DNA from: Chondromyces crocatus
Lineage (GTDB): Bacteria; Myxococcota_A; Polyangia; Polyangiales; Polyangiaceae
Direction: 5' to 3'
Assembly (NCBI RefSeq): GCF_001189295.1
Contig: NZ_CP012159.1
Coordinates: forward strand, 8,850,501-8,914,500
Length of the DNA stretch: 64,000 bases
The position numbers were made by a program, and so were the translations under genes. The notes under the pieces are model-generated. The model was not told the DNA's origin, made no database searches, and was given only the letters and a program-made list of their open reading frames with translations. The stretch's first letter is position 1, and each line of letters starts with the position of its first letter. Shown in pieces: positions 15,942-25,108 of this stretch.

Positions 15942-18824
15942 TCAATCCGGGAGCAACCCAGGCTGCCGCGACGCCCCGTTCCGCTGCACTTCCTGCTGGT
16001 ACGCGAGCGCCTTCTTCGCCAGATCATCCCGCTTCAGCTTCTCGTAAGCCTTCGCCAGCTCACCGTAGATCTGCTCCGCCTCTTGCGCCTTCGGGTGCGT
16101 CAGCAGCGCGCTGTTCAGCTCGAAGATCGCCGACAGATGGTACCCCGTCCGCGCCAGCGCCCGCGCGTAGAGCCGGTGCGTCTCCGAACTCGCCACATCC
16201 ACGAACAGCGCGCTCTCCCCAACGCGCCGCGCCTCCTCCCAGTGCCCTTGCTCCACCAGCAACCGCAAGAGCCTCCGCCACACACGACGATCGTGCTGAT
16301 CGAGCTGGGCCAGCCGCCGCAGCGCGCTCAGCTCCCCGGCCGGGTCCTTCGCCTTGTGCGCCACGTCGTAGAGCGCTTGCAGCGGCTCTGCTTGCGAAGG
16401 ATCGAACTGATGGGCGGCCTCCAGGTGCGCCTTCATCTTCACCCGATCCTTCTTCACCTCGGCCAGGTCTGCGGCCTTGAGCCGCACCGCGTAGCCATCG
16501 TGCCCGTTCGCGATCATCTTCGCGATCACCCGCTCGGCCTCGTCGAGCCGCTTCTGACCGAACGCCATCCGCAGCTTGATGTAGTGCGCGTCGGGCTGCT
16601 TCGGATCGATCCGCAGCGCCTCGGCGAGCACGGCCTCGCCCTCTTGCTCCTGACCGTCGCCGAAGAGCGACAGTGCGAGCTGCACGTGCTTCTTCGGATC
16701 GCGCGGCGCCTTCAGCACCGCCTTGCGCGCGTCGTCGAGCGGGGGCGCGTGCAGATCGGGTACGTACTGCTTCTCGTAGCGAGCGAGGCGCGGCTTCAGC
16801 CAGGCGCGGAAGCGACGGTCCAGCTCCGTCGTCGAGATCCCGAGCGCGGCCTGCACCACGGCCGGCGTGCGCTCGCCGGCGCCCCAGCGCGGGAGCATGG
16901 ACGCGACCTTCTCGAAGCCGAACGCCTCCACCATGAACACCACGATCTGGCTCGCGGCGAAGTAGGCCATCGTCACGTCGGACACGTCGTCGACGTGCGT
17001 GAAGGCGCGGTTGAAGCTGTTCACCTCGGGGACGCGCCCGGCCTTGTAGGCGGCGTAGAGGGACGACTCTTCCTCGCGCTGCCACTCGGAGCGGCGCACG
17101 ATCGTCTCGTACTCGCTGAGGCCCTCGGTGAACCAGCGGGGCACGTGGTTCTTCGACGCCTGGATGGCGAACACGTGACCCAGCTCGTGCCAGATCACGT
17201 TGCCCCAGTTGAACTCGGCGGCGGCGGGGCTCATCGCGGCCAGCGTCTGACCGAAGCAGACGCCCTGGATGCCCACGTTCGGCAGACCGCTGGTGCGCAC
17301 GCTGAAGTGCTCCTGGTCGGCGTACAGCTCGATGGCCACGGGCATCTTCGGTGTGAAGCTGTAGCGCTGCACCATCGACGTCCACGCTTCGTCGAGCATG
17401 CGCGGCACGTAGCGTTCCAGGATGGCCTTCTCGTCCTTGTGGTAGCGCATCGTGAAGCGCTGCCCCTGGATGCTCACGTAGGAGGTGGCGATGTCCTTCT
17501 CGTAGAGGTTCAGCGTGTTGAACACGCGGACGTTGAAGCGGTCCTTGTCCCAGGAGCGCTGCAGCGCCTCCAGCCCGCTCTTCTCGTCGCCCGATCGGAT
17601 CAGGTTCAGCCCCAGCGAGGCGAAGGCCTTCGCGTCGAAGCGGTCGACCTTCACCGCCTCCTGCATCATGCGCACGATGTCGTCGTAGCGGTGCTCCCAC
17701 TCCGCGTACTCGCCTACGATCCGGTAGAACTCCGAGTACTCCGGGTTCAGGGAGAGCACCTTCTTGCGCATGGCCTCGAAGCCCGTCTGGTCGTCGGCGA
17801 GGAAGCGGATGGCCGCCTTCATCGAGAGCAGCTCGAGGTGCGATGGGTTGATCTTCAGCCCTCGATCGGCGGCGGCGTCGGCCAGCTCGATCTCCAGATC
17901 GCGCAGGTGCAGGCCGGCCTTCACCACGTGGGCCTCGGCCAGGTTCGGGTTGGTCTCGAGGGCCTGGGTGATCTCGCTCTTGGCGCCACCGAAGTCCATG
18001 GCGCTGTCGAGCTTCACCCGCGCCGCCATCACGCGCGCGCGCGGATCGGCGGGCGCCAGCTTGAGCGCCTCCTTGACCATCGCTCCGGCGCGGCCGGGGT
18101 TGTACTTGTCGAGGAACAGGTCGGCGCGCCAGAGCAAGGTCTCGGCGTTCTTCTTCCCGCCCACCCGCTCGGCTTGATCGAAGGCGTCGTTGGCGTCGCG
18201 CGGGCTGCGAAGCAGGTGCGCGGCGCGGCCCACCAGGCTGAGACCCACGGCGTCGGTCGAGGCGATCGCGTCGCTGTTGTAGTCCTCGATGAGGGTCATG
18301 AGTGGCGCGCGGGCTTCGCCGCGTCGCCCGGCGCGGATCAAGAGTTCGCCGAGCACGAGGCGGGCGCGTCGGGCGCCGTCCTCGCGTTCGACCTCGCGCG
18401 CGGCGGCGATGGCCTCGTCGACCTTGCCGAGGTTCGCGAGGGCTTCGGCGCGCAGCGCAGCGGCGGCAATCTTTGCCTTGGCACCAAGGCCGGCGGCGGC
18501 GGTCGCGGTCTTCTGGGCTTCGTCGTAGCGGCCGGTGCGCAGCTCGATCTCTGCCTTGAGCAGCGTGGCTTCGGCGCGCGAGGCTGCGTCCCGGAGCAGC
18601 GGGGTGACCTCTTTCTCCGCGTCGGCGTACTCGCCGCGATCGATCGCGGCGCGTGCGCGGCTCAGGGCCGTGCCGGGCGTAGCCTCGACGAGTGGAGCTG
18701 GGCCGCGAGGTGCCGTCGCGGGTTGCGCGAGGGTGGGCGCGGCGCCGAGGGAGGCCGCACCGAGGGACGCGGTGGCGAGGAGGGCGGCGGCGAGGGTGCG
18801 GCTGGAGAATCGGGAGGGTCGCAT
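15942..18824 (-). CDS. large secreted TPR protein with peptidase-MA-type metalloprotease domain
   Basis: 960 residues from the ATG at 18822-18824, which opens a signal peptide (cut near A-P-T-L-A-Q-P, residue ~32). TPR-like helical pairs fill about residues 45-400 and 660-960. Between them lies a gluzincin domain with H-E-L-G-H (H546, E547, H550) and a downstream Glu in W-F-T-E-G-L-S-E-Y-E (E567), the peptidase MA-like pattern. It is probably a periplasmic or surface protease presented on a TPR scaffold. Substrate unknown. Its stop adjoins a tandem repeat and it is divergent from an SDR gene. Confidence 0.85.
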   Translation of the reverse strand: MRPSRFSSRTLAAALLATASLGAASLGAAPTLAQPATAPRGPAPLVEATPGTALSRARAAIDRGEYADAEKEVTPLLRDAASRAEATLLKAEIELRTGRYDEAQKTATAAAGLGAKAKIAAAALRAEALANLGKVDEAIAAAREVEREDGARRARLVLGELLIRAGRRGEARAPLMTLIEDYNSDAIASTDAVGLSLVGRAAHLLRSPRDANDAFDQAERVGGKKNAETLLWRADLFLDKYNPGRAGAMVKEALKLAPADPRARVMAARVKLDSAMDFGGAKSEITQALETNPNLAEAHVVKAGLHLRDLEIELADAAADRGLKINPSHLELLSMKAAIRFLADDQTGFEAMRKKVLSLNPEYSEFYRIVGEYAEWEHRYDDIVRMMQEAVKVDRFDAKAFASLGLNLIRSGDEKSGLEALQRSWDKDRFNVRVFNTLNLYEKDIATSYVSIQGQRFTMRYHKDEKAILERYVPRMLDEAWTSMVQRYSFTPKMPVAIELYADQEHFSVRTSGLPNVGIQGVCFGQTLAAMSPAAAEFNWGNVIWHELGHVFAIQASKNHVPRWFTEGLSEYETIVRRSEWQREEESSLYAAYKAGRVPEVNSFNRAFTHVDDVSDVTMAYFAASQIVVFMVEAFGFEKVASMLPRWGAGERTPAVVQAALGISTTELDRRFRAWLKPRLARYEKQYVPDLHAPPLDDARKAVLKAPRDPKKHVQLALSLFGDGQEQEGEAVLAEALRIDPKQPDAHYIKLRMAFGQKRLDEAERVIAKMIANGHDGYAVRLKAADLAEVKKDRVKMKAHLEAAHQFDPSQAEPLQALYDVAHKAKDPAGELSALRRLAQLDQHDRRVWRRLLRLLVEQGHWEEARRVGESALFVDVASSETHRLYARALARTGYHLSAIFELNSALLTHPKAQEAEQIYGELAKAYEKLKRDDLAKKALAYQQEVQRNGASRQPGLLPD

Positions 18825-18983
18825 GGGCTGCCGGAGCGCTCGGGGGCGAGGGTCGACTCTTCGAAGGGCGAAGGATGTGCCTGCGAGGGCGAAGGTGCCA
18901 GCGTCGTGACACCGAGTTCGGGTCACGACCGGCGAATCAGGAGGAAACATGGTATCCCAGCTCTCCACCGCAGGGGAGGGACC

Positions 18984-19781
18984 ATGGGCGGTCACATGCG
19001 AGGCAAGGTCGTGTTGATCACGGGCGCGTCGTCGGGGATCGGGGCGGCGCTCGCCCGCGAGGTCGTGCAACGCGGCGCGCGGCCGGTGCTGGTCGCTCGC
19101 CGCAGCGAGCGCCTGGAGGAGCTGTCACGCGAACTCGAGAATGCCGGAGGCAAGTCGCTCCCGGTGACGTGCGACATCCGCAAGGAGGGGGAGATCGAGC
19201 GGGCCGTCGGCGCGGCGCGCGAGGTGTTCGGCGGCATCGATGTGGTGGTCGCCAACGCAGGCTTCGGGGTGCTCGGACGCGTGGAGGCGCTGACCCTCGA
19301 CGACGTGCAGCGCCAGTTCGAGACCAACGTGCTCGGCATGATGCGGACGATCCAGGCGACGCTCGGTGACGTGCGGCAGAGCCGTGGGTGTCTCGCGCTG
19401 GTGGGGAGCATGTCCGCGTACATGCCACTGCCAGGGTTCGCGGCGTACAACATGAGCAAGGCGGCCGTGAAGGCGCTGGCCGACACGCTGCGGCTGGAGC
19501 TCTTGCGCGACGGGGTCGCGGTGCTGCACGTGGTGCCGGGCCTGGTGCACAGCGAGCTGCCCAAGGTGGACAACCACGGCGTGTTCGATGAGTCGCGGGT
19601 GGATCCGGTGGTGCGTCTGAGGGTCCCGGCGCAGGAGGCGGCGCGGGAGATCGTGGATGCGATCGCCGCGCGGCGAGACGAGGCGGTGATCACGCGGCAC
19701 GGGCGGGTGCTCGCGGCGATGGCGCGCTACGCGCCAGGGCTCACGGGCGCGGCGCTCGGCATGGCGGCAAAGCGGGGCTGA
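18984..19781 (+). CDS. short-chain dehydrogenase/reductase (classical SDR)
   Basis: 265 residues. NAD(P)-binding T-G-A-S-S-G-I-G (13-20), structural N-A-G (91-93), catalytic S142, Y155 and K159 (Y-N-M-S-K). A basic R-R after the second strand (residues 39-40) suggests NADP preference. The C-terminal third (V-V-P-G-L-V-H-S-E-L) fits SDRs acting on lipid or hydroxy-acid substrates, but the substrate cannot be told. AGGGGAGGG sits three bases before the ATG. It is a lone gene, divergent from the TPR/peptidase gene. Confidence 0.9.
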   Translation: MGGHMRGKVVLITGASSGIGAALAREVVQRGARPVLVARRSERLEELSRELENAGGKSLPVTCDIRKEGEIERAVGAAREVFGGIDVVVANAGFGVLGRVEALTLDDVQRQFETNVLGMMRTIQATLGDVRQSRGCLALVGSMSAYMPLPGFAAYNMSKAAVKALADTLRLELLRDGVAVLHVVPGLVHSELPKVDNHGVFDESRVDPVVRLRVPAQEAAREIVDAIAARRDEAVITRHGRVLAAMARYAPGLTGAALGMAAKRG

Positions 19782-19798
19782 CGGCCGTCATCCAGGGG

Positions 19799-19858
19799 TC
19801 ACTGGCTGTCCCAGGCGAGGAGCACGACTCACTGGCTGTCCCAGACGAGGAGCACGCG
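19799..19858. repeat. 30-base tandem duplication of a gene's 3' end
   Basis: 19799-19828 repeats 19829-19858 with a few substitutions. The second block holds the last codons and the stop of the SnoaL-like gene (minus strand), so the first block is an extra, untranslated copy of that gene end. Confidence 0.85.
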
Positions 19859-20266
19859 ATCCCGGAGGATGCGCCCGTCGGCCTTGCGGGCGAGGTGCTG
19901 GGCGATGACCTTGTCGCCGGCGGCGTAGGTGCGCACCTCGGTGAAGGCGATGGCGTCGTCGGTCTCGATCGCGTCGGTGACCTCGATGGACGCGAGCTGT
20001 CGTGCCCAGCCCGAGACGGGGTCGTGCAGGATCTCTTGATGAAGGCGTTCGTTGATGGCTTCGCGCCCCTCGGCGAGGTGCGGATGAGAGGGTGGGTCGA
20101 GCTGGCTCAGCTCTTCGAGCACGGCGCGCTCGGCATAGAGGTCGGCGAAGGCGTCGAGGTCCTTCTTCGCGAGGGCTCGGCGGATCGTGTCGACGAGGCA
20201 AGCCGACGGGTCGGCCACGCTCGGGCTGATGGGCCTGACGTTCTCCATCCTCATGAAGGGTTGCAT
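19829..20266 (-). CDS. SnoaL-like / NTF2-fold polyketide-cyclase-type protein
   Basis: 145 residues from the ATG at 20264-20266; an ATG at 20252-20254 is equally possible. The sequence follows the NTF2/SnoaL layout: helix with L-V-D-T-I-R-R-A-L-A-K-K-D-L-D-A-F-A-D-L-Y-A, then G-R-E-A-I, and closing strands (A-I-A-F-T-E-V-R-T-Y, R-I-L-R-D-R-V-L-L-V-W). The fold serves enzymes and binding proteins alike, so no reaction is assigned. Its last 30 bases are tandemly duplicated just beyond the stop. Confidence 0.65.
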   Translation of the reverse strand: MQPFMRMENVRPISPSVADPSACLVDTIRRALAKKDLDAFADLYAERAVLEELSQLDPPSHPHLAEGREAINERLHQEILHDPVSGWARQLASIEVTDAIETDDAIAFTEVRTYAAGDKVIAQHLARKADGRILRDRVLLVWDSQ

Positions 20267-20375
20267 GGGGCACGAGGTGTGTGGTGTCGAGCGAGGGAGA
20301 GGGCGCGAGCGCGGGATGAGGGCGTGGGAGGGGGTCTTGCATCGAGGGGAGGTCTATGGACACAGTGTGAGACGC

Positions 20376-21554
20376 ATGGGTATGCAGCGTCGTACGGTGG
20401 TGCTCGCCGACCTTCACCTGGTGCGGTCGACGCCTCCGGAGGTGAGCCAGGATCTGGCACGGCTGCTCGCTGAGCACGCTGGATCGCGGGTGGTGTTCGC
20501 CGGGGATCTGTTCGACCTGTCGTCGGAGTCACCCGGGATGGCGCGACCGCGGGCGCTGCGCGAGGCGCTCGGGGTCCACGCCATCGTGCGGTCGGCGCTC
20601 GCCGAGCACGTGGATCGCGGGGGTGAGCTGTGGCTCGTGGGCGGCAACCACGACGCCGAGGTGGGCGAAGACGATTTCACCGGGGAGCTGGTGGGAGCGC
20701 TGGGTCTGGGGCAGCAGGCGATGGGGCGCGTGCGGACGACGCCGTGGTTCTTCCGGGAGGAGGGCCTGCACATCGAGCATGGTCACCTTTACGATCCGGA
20801 CAACGCGCCAGCGCACCCGCTGGTCTCGGGGCAGCGCAGCCTGGGCGTGCACTTCGTGGAGGAGTTCATCGCACCGACGGGTGCGCACCGCTACCTGCAG
20901 GCGAACGATCAGACGCCGCTCAAGCTCTTCCTCTCGGCGTTCAAGTGGTACGGGCTGCGCGCGCCGTATGTGATCTACCGGTACTTCCACGCGGCGATCA
21001 GCGCGGTGATGCAGAGCGGGCCGCTCTACCGCGGTCACGAGGAAGTGGCGGACGGGGAAGCGCGGATCGCGGGGTTCTCGCAGGAGGCCGGGGTGGGTCG
21101 TGAGGTGGCCGATGCGCTCATCGGGCTCTCGGCGACGCCGACGATGGAGAGCGTGGCGCGGACGTTCTCGCGGCTGTACTTCGACCGGGTGCTGGCGACG
21201 CTGGCGATGGGTGCGGGCGCGACGGGGCTGGCGCTCGGGAAGCGGGGGATCGGGGCGACGTCGCTGGCGGGCGGGGCGATGGCGATGGCGGTGAGCTGGG
21301 CTGCCGGGCACAACCGGTACGCGGGAACGGTGTCGGAGCGGCTGGCGACGAGCGCGAAGGGCGTGGCCGAGGCGACGGGCGCGAAGCTCGTGGTGTTCGG
21401 TCACACGCACAAGGAAGCGCTGGGGGACCAGTACGCGAACACGGGGAGCTTCTCGTTCCCGCGGGAGGCGCCCGGGCGCCCGTTCGTGGAGATCGAGGGC
21501 TCGGCGGCATGGCCACGGGCGGCGTCGCGGTACTTCACGCGGCAAGCGGCCTGA
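20376..21554 (+). CDS. calcineurin-like metallophosphoesterase
   Basis: 392 residues from the ATG at 20376. The dimetal motifs are in order: D12-x-H14, G-D-L-F-D (43-47), G-N-H-D (90-93), an isolated G-H-L-Y, and G-H-T-H near residue 345. A ~190-residue insert between the third and last motifs contains F-K-W-Y-G, Y-R-Y-F-H and a weakly hydrophobic Gly/Ala-rich segment (A-M-G-A-G-A-T-G-L-A-L-G), which may touch a membrane. The family cleaves phosphodiesters or phosphomonoesters (UDP-diacylglucosamine, nucleotides, others); the substrate is not predictable here. Confidence 0.82.
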   Translation: MGMQRRTVVLADLHLVRSTPPEVSQDLARLLAEHAGSRVVFAGDLFDLSSESPGMARPRALREALGVHAIVRSALAEHVDRGGELWLVGGNHDAEVGEDDFTGELVGALGLGQQAMGRVRTTPWFFREEGLHIEHGHLYDPDNAPAHPLVSGQRSLGVHFVEEFIAPTGAHRYLQANDQTPLKLFLSAFKWYGLRAPYVIYRYFHAAISAVMQSGPLYRGHEEVADGEARIAGFSQEAGVGREVADALIGLSATPTMESVARTFSRLYFDRVLATLAMGAGATGLALGKRGIGATSLAGGAMAMAVSWAAGHNRYAGTVSERLATSAKGVAEATGAKLVVFGHTHKEALGDQYANTGSFSFPREAPGRPFVEIEGSAAWPRAASRYFTRQAA

Positions 21555-21617
21555 CGCGCGACGCCTGGTGACGGGCGCCGGAAAGGCGCGGCGATGAGGA
21601 GCGGCGCTGGAGGTCGC

Positions 21618-22370
21618 TCAGCGGCCGCTGGCGTGGGCGGTGAGCGCACCTTCGACCAGATCGAAGGCGGTGCGCAGGTCGTCGAGGGGGATGGTGCCTT
21701 CGCCGCCCTCGGCGATCGCGGCGAGGCGCTCGCGGAGTTCGGCGCGCAAGAGGAGGCGGCCACCACCGCAGGCGCGGCAGACCAGGCCTCCACGGGCAGG
21801 ATCGGCGAGGGCCGAGGTTCCCTGGGCGCACGCGCGCCCGCAGCTCACGCAGCGGCTGAGGTCGAGGCCCCAGCCGAAGGCGCCGAGGAGGCGCAGGCCG
21901 GTGGTGACGAGTGCGGCGTCTGGAGGGAGGGCAGGCGCGTCCGCTTCGGCGGGGCCGCGGCGGGGCGCTTCGTCGAGTTCGTCGAGCAGGCGGTTCAGCT
22001 CTCGCCAGACCTCGGGCTCGGCGGTGTGCGCGGGCGCGATGTCACGGACCCAGCGGAGGGCGCGGCCCGCAGCTTCGAGGCGGGCAAGGTTGCTGGTGAG
22101 GTGGAGGCGGGGGTGTTCGATGGAGGCCTCCGAGAGGACGCCGAGTTCGGCGCCAGGTCGCTCGTCGAGGGCGAGGCGGAGCAGGTGCATGGGCTCGAGG
22201 CCGACGAAACGCTTGGCGGAGCGGCGGGCGCCACGGGCGAGGGCGGCGAGGAGGCCGCGCTCCTCGGTGAAGAACGTCACGACGAGGTCGGCTTCACCGA
22301 TGGGGACGGCGCGGAGGAGCAGCGCCAGCGTCTGGAGGCGTTCGGTTCTGCGTCGACCGGCGAAGGCCAT
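21618..22370 (-). CDS. recO: DNA repair protein RecO
   Basis: 250 residues. The N-terminal OB-fold has L-L-R-A-V-P-I-G-E-A-D-L-V-V-T-F-F-T-E-E-R-G, and K-R-F-V-G-L-E-P follows. A C-terminal zinc site has C-V-S-C ... C-R-A-C-G-G. RecO anneals single strands and loads RecA with RecR. The family length (230-250) matches. It lies downstream of the Tgl-like/RodZ-like pair on the same strand, with ~70 bases between. Confidence 0.92.
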   Translation of the reverse strand: MAFAGRRRTERLQTLALLLRAVPIGEADLVVTFFTEERGLLAALARGARRSAKRFVGLEPMHLLRLALDERPGAELGVLSEASIEHPRLHLTSNLARLEAAGRALRWVRDIAPAHTAEPEVWRELNRLLDELDEAPRRGPAEADAPALPPDAALVTTGLRLLGAFGWGLDLSRCVSCGRACAQGTSALADPARGGLVCRACGGGRLLLRAELRERLAAIAEGGEGTIPLDDLRTAFDLVEGALTAHASGR

Positions 22371-22442
22371 GGTCTGGAGAGGTGACCGGAAAAGCGGTGA
22401 CGCGCCCAGCTCCGTCGCGAGAGACGGGAGAAAATTTGGCCC

Positions 22443-22880
22443 TCAGGCCAGCGGGGCGATACCGAGGGAGTCGACCTGGCCGCGGTCCGCCAGCTCCGGA
22501 GGCATGTCGTGGCCGCGCGGTCGAAGCACGATGCTGAGCGCCAGCGTGAACAGGATGAGCAGGAGCACGAACGCGATGGCGACGCCGAAGCGCTTGCCCT
22601 GGGTGCGACGCGCGGGCGCGGCGATGGGCAGCGGGGTGACCAGGGCGATGCGGCGGCTCGCGGTGTACCGCGCGAGCACGTCCTCCATCGCGAGCCCGAC
22701 GGCTCTGGCGTAGGCCTTCAAGAAGCCACGGACGAAGACCTCTCCAGGGAGATCGTCGAAGTGATCCGCCTCGATCCGTTCGATCGAGATGACGGGAATG
22801 CGCGTGGCACGGGAGACTTCCTCCACGCTCATCGCCCGGGCTTCACGAGTACGCCTCAGGTAGCGGCCGATCGAGTCCAT
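22443..22880 (-). CDS. RodZ-like HTH membrane protein
   Basis: 145 residues. An N-terminal cytoplasmic HTH of the RodZ/HTH_25 type (residues 1-70: I-G-x-Y-L-R-R-T-R-E-A-R, S-V-E-E-V-S-R-A-T-R-I, V-F-V-R-G-F-L-K-A-Y-A-R-A-V-G) is followed by one membrane helix (about residues 99-120) and a short periplasmic tail. RodZ links MreB to the cell-wall elongation machinery; this one lacks the long periplasmic beta domain. It sits 102 bases downstream of a Tgl/PilF-like gene, the same order as pilF-rodZ in Pseudomonas. Confidence 0.75.
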   Translation of the reverse strand: MDSIGRYLRRTREARAMSVEEVSRATRIPVISIERIEADHFDDLPGEVFVRGFLKAYARAVGLAMEDVLARYTASRRIALVTPLPIAAPARRTQGKRFGVAIAFVLLLILFTLALSIVLRPRGHDMPPELADRGQVDSLGIAPLA

Positions 22881-22982
22881 CCCACTTCACCCATCATCGT
22901 GCGTCCATCTACTGACTGCCTTCCTCAAGTTCTCGAAGCTCAGTGACAGTCTCCCGTCCGGGAGTCAAAGCACAATCATCAT

Positions 22983-23822
22983 TCATGGGAAGGCGCGGAG
23001 CTGTGCAGCACAGCGCTGTCCCGTCGGCGTCGACGCCGCAATTTCACGGCAACGTTCGTAGTCGGCGCGCGCGTCGTCGCGCAGGCCCTCTCGGAAACTC
23101 ACCCGCGCCCTCGCCTCGAAGGCGTCTTGCATGCGCTGGCACTCGGGAGATTCGGTCTCGAGCGCGGCGCTGAACGCCTCGCGTGCGAGCGCGAGTTCGT
23201 TCCGCTTTTCGTAGGCGAGGCCCAGGCGGTAGTGACCGACGCAGAAGAGTGGCTGCGCGGCGATGGCACGCCGGAGGGCGTCGATCGCGAGATCCGCGTC
23301 GCCCTTGAGGAGATACGCCCAGCCGAGGTTACCCCACGATTTCTCGGGGGAAGCATAAAGGATGTCTTCGGCGAGGGGCTTGAGGAGGGTGATCGCCTCG
23401 TCGTAGCGCTTCTCGTGGACCAGGATCACGCCGAGCGTGTTCTTGGCGTCGCGCATGTCGGGCTTGATCTCGAGGGTCCGACGCGCCATCCGCTCGGCTT
23501 CCTCGAAGCGGCAATCGCTCGACTGCGCGTCCACGGCGCAGAACATGAGCATGATCAGCGCGCCGAGGTGCGCGGCGTCCGCGTTCTCGTCGTCGTGTTC
23601 GAGCGCCTTCTCCACGTGATCGAGCGCTTCGCGGAGCCTGTCGTTCTGGAAGGCGTCCCGCGCGAGATCGTACTCGGCAACCGAGCGCTGCTCGCCCCCC
23701 TGCCCGGCCTGCGAAGCCGCGCACGCACCGGCCGCGACGAGCATCAGCGGCGACACCAGCACGAAAGCGCCAGCGCTGAACCGCTGTCGCCCTCCTCGTG
23801 CAGGTCGTCGCATCTGCGTCAT
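22983..23822 (-). CDS. Tgl/PilF-like TPR lipoprotein (type IV pilus pilotin candidate)
   Basis: 279 residues from the ATG at 23820-23822, with a GAGGAG site upstream. A signal peptide ends in A-G-A-C, a permissible lipobox. The mature protein is TPR repeats: N-A-D-A-A-H-L-G-A, L-E-I-K-P-D-M-R-D-A-K-N-T-L-G-V, S-W-G-N-L-G-W-A-Y-L-L-K-G-D-A-D-L-A-I, and Y-R-L-G-L-A-Y. Tgl of Myxococcus and PilF are TPR lipoproteins that drive PilQ secretin assembly. Length and repeat number fit, and the RodZ-like neighbour supports it, but other TPR lipoproteins look alike. Confidence 0.65.
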   Translation of the reverse strand: MTQMRRPARGGRQRFSAGAFVLVSPLMLVAAGACAASQAGQGGEQRSVAEYDLARDAFQNDRLREALDHVEKALEHDDENADAAHLGALIMLMFCAVDAQSSDCRFEEAERMARRTLEIKPDMRDAKNTLGVILVHEKRYDEAITLLKPLAEDILYASPEKSWGNLGWAYLLKGDADLAIDALRRAIAAQPLFCVGHYRLGLAYEKRNELALAREAFSAALETESPECQRMQDAFEARARVSFREGLRDDARADYERCREIAASTPTGQRCAAQLRAFP

Positions 23823-24232
23823 CCGCTCCAGCTCCTCGTGATCCCGCGGTGTGCCGTGAAGTGCGCCGCTCCGGGCCGTATTCCTCGCGCCGCTCCTGGG
23901 GTGTCGCGTCGCGAGCGTCGAGGCCGGAATGATCAGGGTCGTGGCCTCAGGGACCCCCTGAGTAAACCAGGCCAACAGTTCAGTCAACCTGCGATTCGGC
24001 AGGGAATGACGCTTCGCGCCGTGCGGATGACGCGGTCCATTCCGTCCCGGACCGCGATGCGATAACCTACGCTGGGCTCATTTCATCTTTTGTCGTTGTA
24101 CGCGACGCCGAACCGCAGCATCGGCGCTGGTAAACGCCGAGCGCTTGGCAGCGTCGGCGCTGGGAAACGCCGAGCGCTCGAGGAACCTCGCACGCCGAGG
24201 CGTCGCGACAGGCGTGCATTGCGCCCTTCGGC
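23823..24232. other. 410-base gap upstream of the Tgl-like gene
   Basis: No gene supported. It holds a 25-base direct repeat (24121-24178) whose two copies each can form a CGGCG-N8-CGCCG hairpin. These lie just past the end of the Crp-like gene (minus strand) and might act in termination. No T-run is seen. Confidence 0.5.
24121..24178. repeat. 25-base direct repeat with hairpins, two copies
   Basis: Copies at 24121-24145 and 24154-24178 (33-base period) differ at one position. Each contains the inverted repeat CGGCG ... CGCCG. Confidence 0.8.
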
Positions 24233-25108
24233 TCAGCCTTCTCCGCGGATCTCGTCTTTCACGCCGAGCAGGTGGTAGAGCCTGCGCAAGGCGTCGAGAT
24301 CGGGGATCTCGAGGCGCTCGTCGGAGACGCGCAGGTACTGTCCATCGCGGAGCTGCTGCACGGCGCGCTTCACGGTGTCCACGTCGAGGCCGACGCGGAT
24401 CGAGAGTTCCATCGGTGAGACGGAGAAGGAGACGGTGCCTCCCGAGCCTTCGTCGCGGGCCTGCTGGGCGAGCTTGAGGAGCGCGTTCACCACCTTCGAC
24501 TGGGTGTCGGTGAGCATCATGCTCTCGATCTGATCTTCGGCGTCGCGCAGGCGGGCGACGAGCTGCTTGACGATGCGGAGCGCGACGAGGGGGTGGTTCT
24601 CGAGCAGGCTCTGGAGCGTCGCCTGATCGAGCGCGAGGGCAACGACCGGAGAGAGGGCGATGGCCGTGGAGGAGCGCGGGACGCCCGTGAGCAAGGCCGA
24701 TTCGCCGAGCATGTCGCCGGCCTTGAGGACCATGAGGCTGCGCTCTGCGCCGCGCACGCGCTTGATGAGGCGAACACGTCCCTCCTCGATGAGGAAGGAC
24801 TCGGCGCCGAGATCGCCTTCGCGGAAGATCACCTCGCCCGCGGCGAAGCTGCGGCCGAAGCGCGCACGGAGGCGCTCTGGATCAGGAGGGCTCGCCTTGA
24901 GCTGGGGCGCGCTGCTCATGGCCTGACGCGGAGGAGGAGGAGGCGCCGAGGTGCGCGCAGCTTCGGGGGAGAGGGTCGGACGCCTCGCGGGTGCGGGGGA
25001 AGGGCCAGGAGCCGGAGGCGGGAGGTCCGCTCTCTCGGCGACGGGCTCGGCGGCGGTCTGGGTCTCGAGGTCCCGAGAGCCTCGGGTCTCAGCAGAGCGA
25101 GAGGTCAT
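24233..25108 (-). CDS. Crp/Fnr-family cyclic-nucleotide-binding regulator
   Basis: 291 residues. About 75 residues of Pro/Ala-rich sequence precede the cNMP-binding domain (F-A-A-G-E-V-I-F-R-E-G-D-L-G-A-E-S-F-L-I, then G-D-M-L-G-E-S-A-L-L and P-R-S-S-T-A-I-A). A winged helix follows (M-E-L-S-I-R-V-G-L-D-V-D-T-V-K-R-A-V-Q-Q-L). The phosphate-cassette match G-E-S-A-L-L-T-G-V-P-R-S-S-T is close to the R-S/T binding signature, so real ligand binding is plausible. The start is fixed by the ATGA overlap with the tsaB stop at 25105-25108. The Pro-rich N-terminal extension is unusual for the family. Confidence 0.87.
   Translation of the reverse strand: MTSRSAETRGSRDLETQTAAEPVAERADLPPPAPGPSPAPARRPTLSPEAARTSAPPPPPRQAMSSAPQLKASPPDPERLRARFGRSFAAGEVIFREGDLGAESFLIEEGRVRLIKRVRGAERSLMVLKAGDMLGESALLTGVPRSSTAIALSPVVALALDQATLQSLLENHPLVALRIVKQLVARLRDAEDQIESMMLTDTQSKVVNALLKLAQQARDEGSGGTVSFSVSPMELSIRVGLDVDTVKRAVQQLRDGQYLRVSDERLEIPDLDALRRLYHLLGVKDEIRGEG

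Noticed and set aside
15513-19781. One plus-strand open frame of over 1400 codons running through the whole TPR/peptidase gene into the SDR
   Set aside because: It is antisense to a gene with a signal peptide and a clear HELGH motif; high G+C removes stop codons. Only its last 265 codons (SDR) are real.
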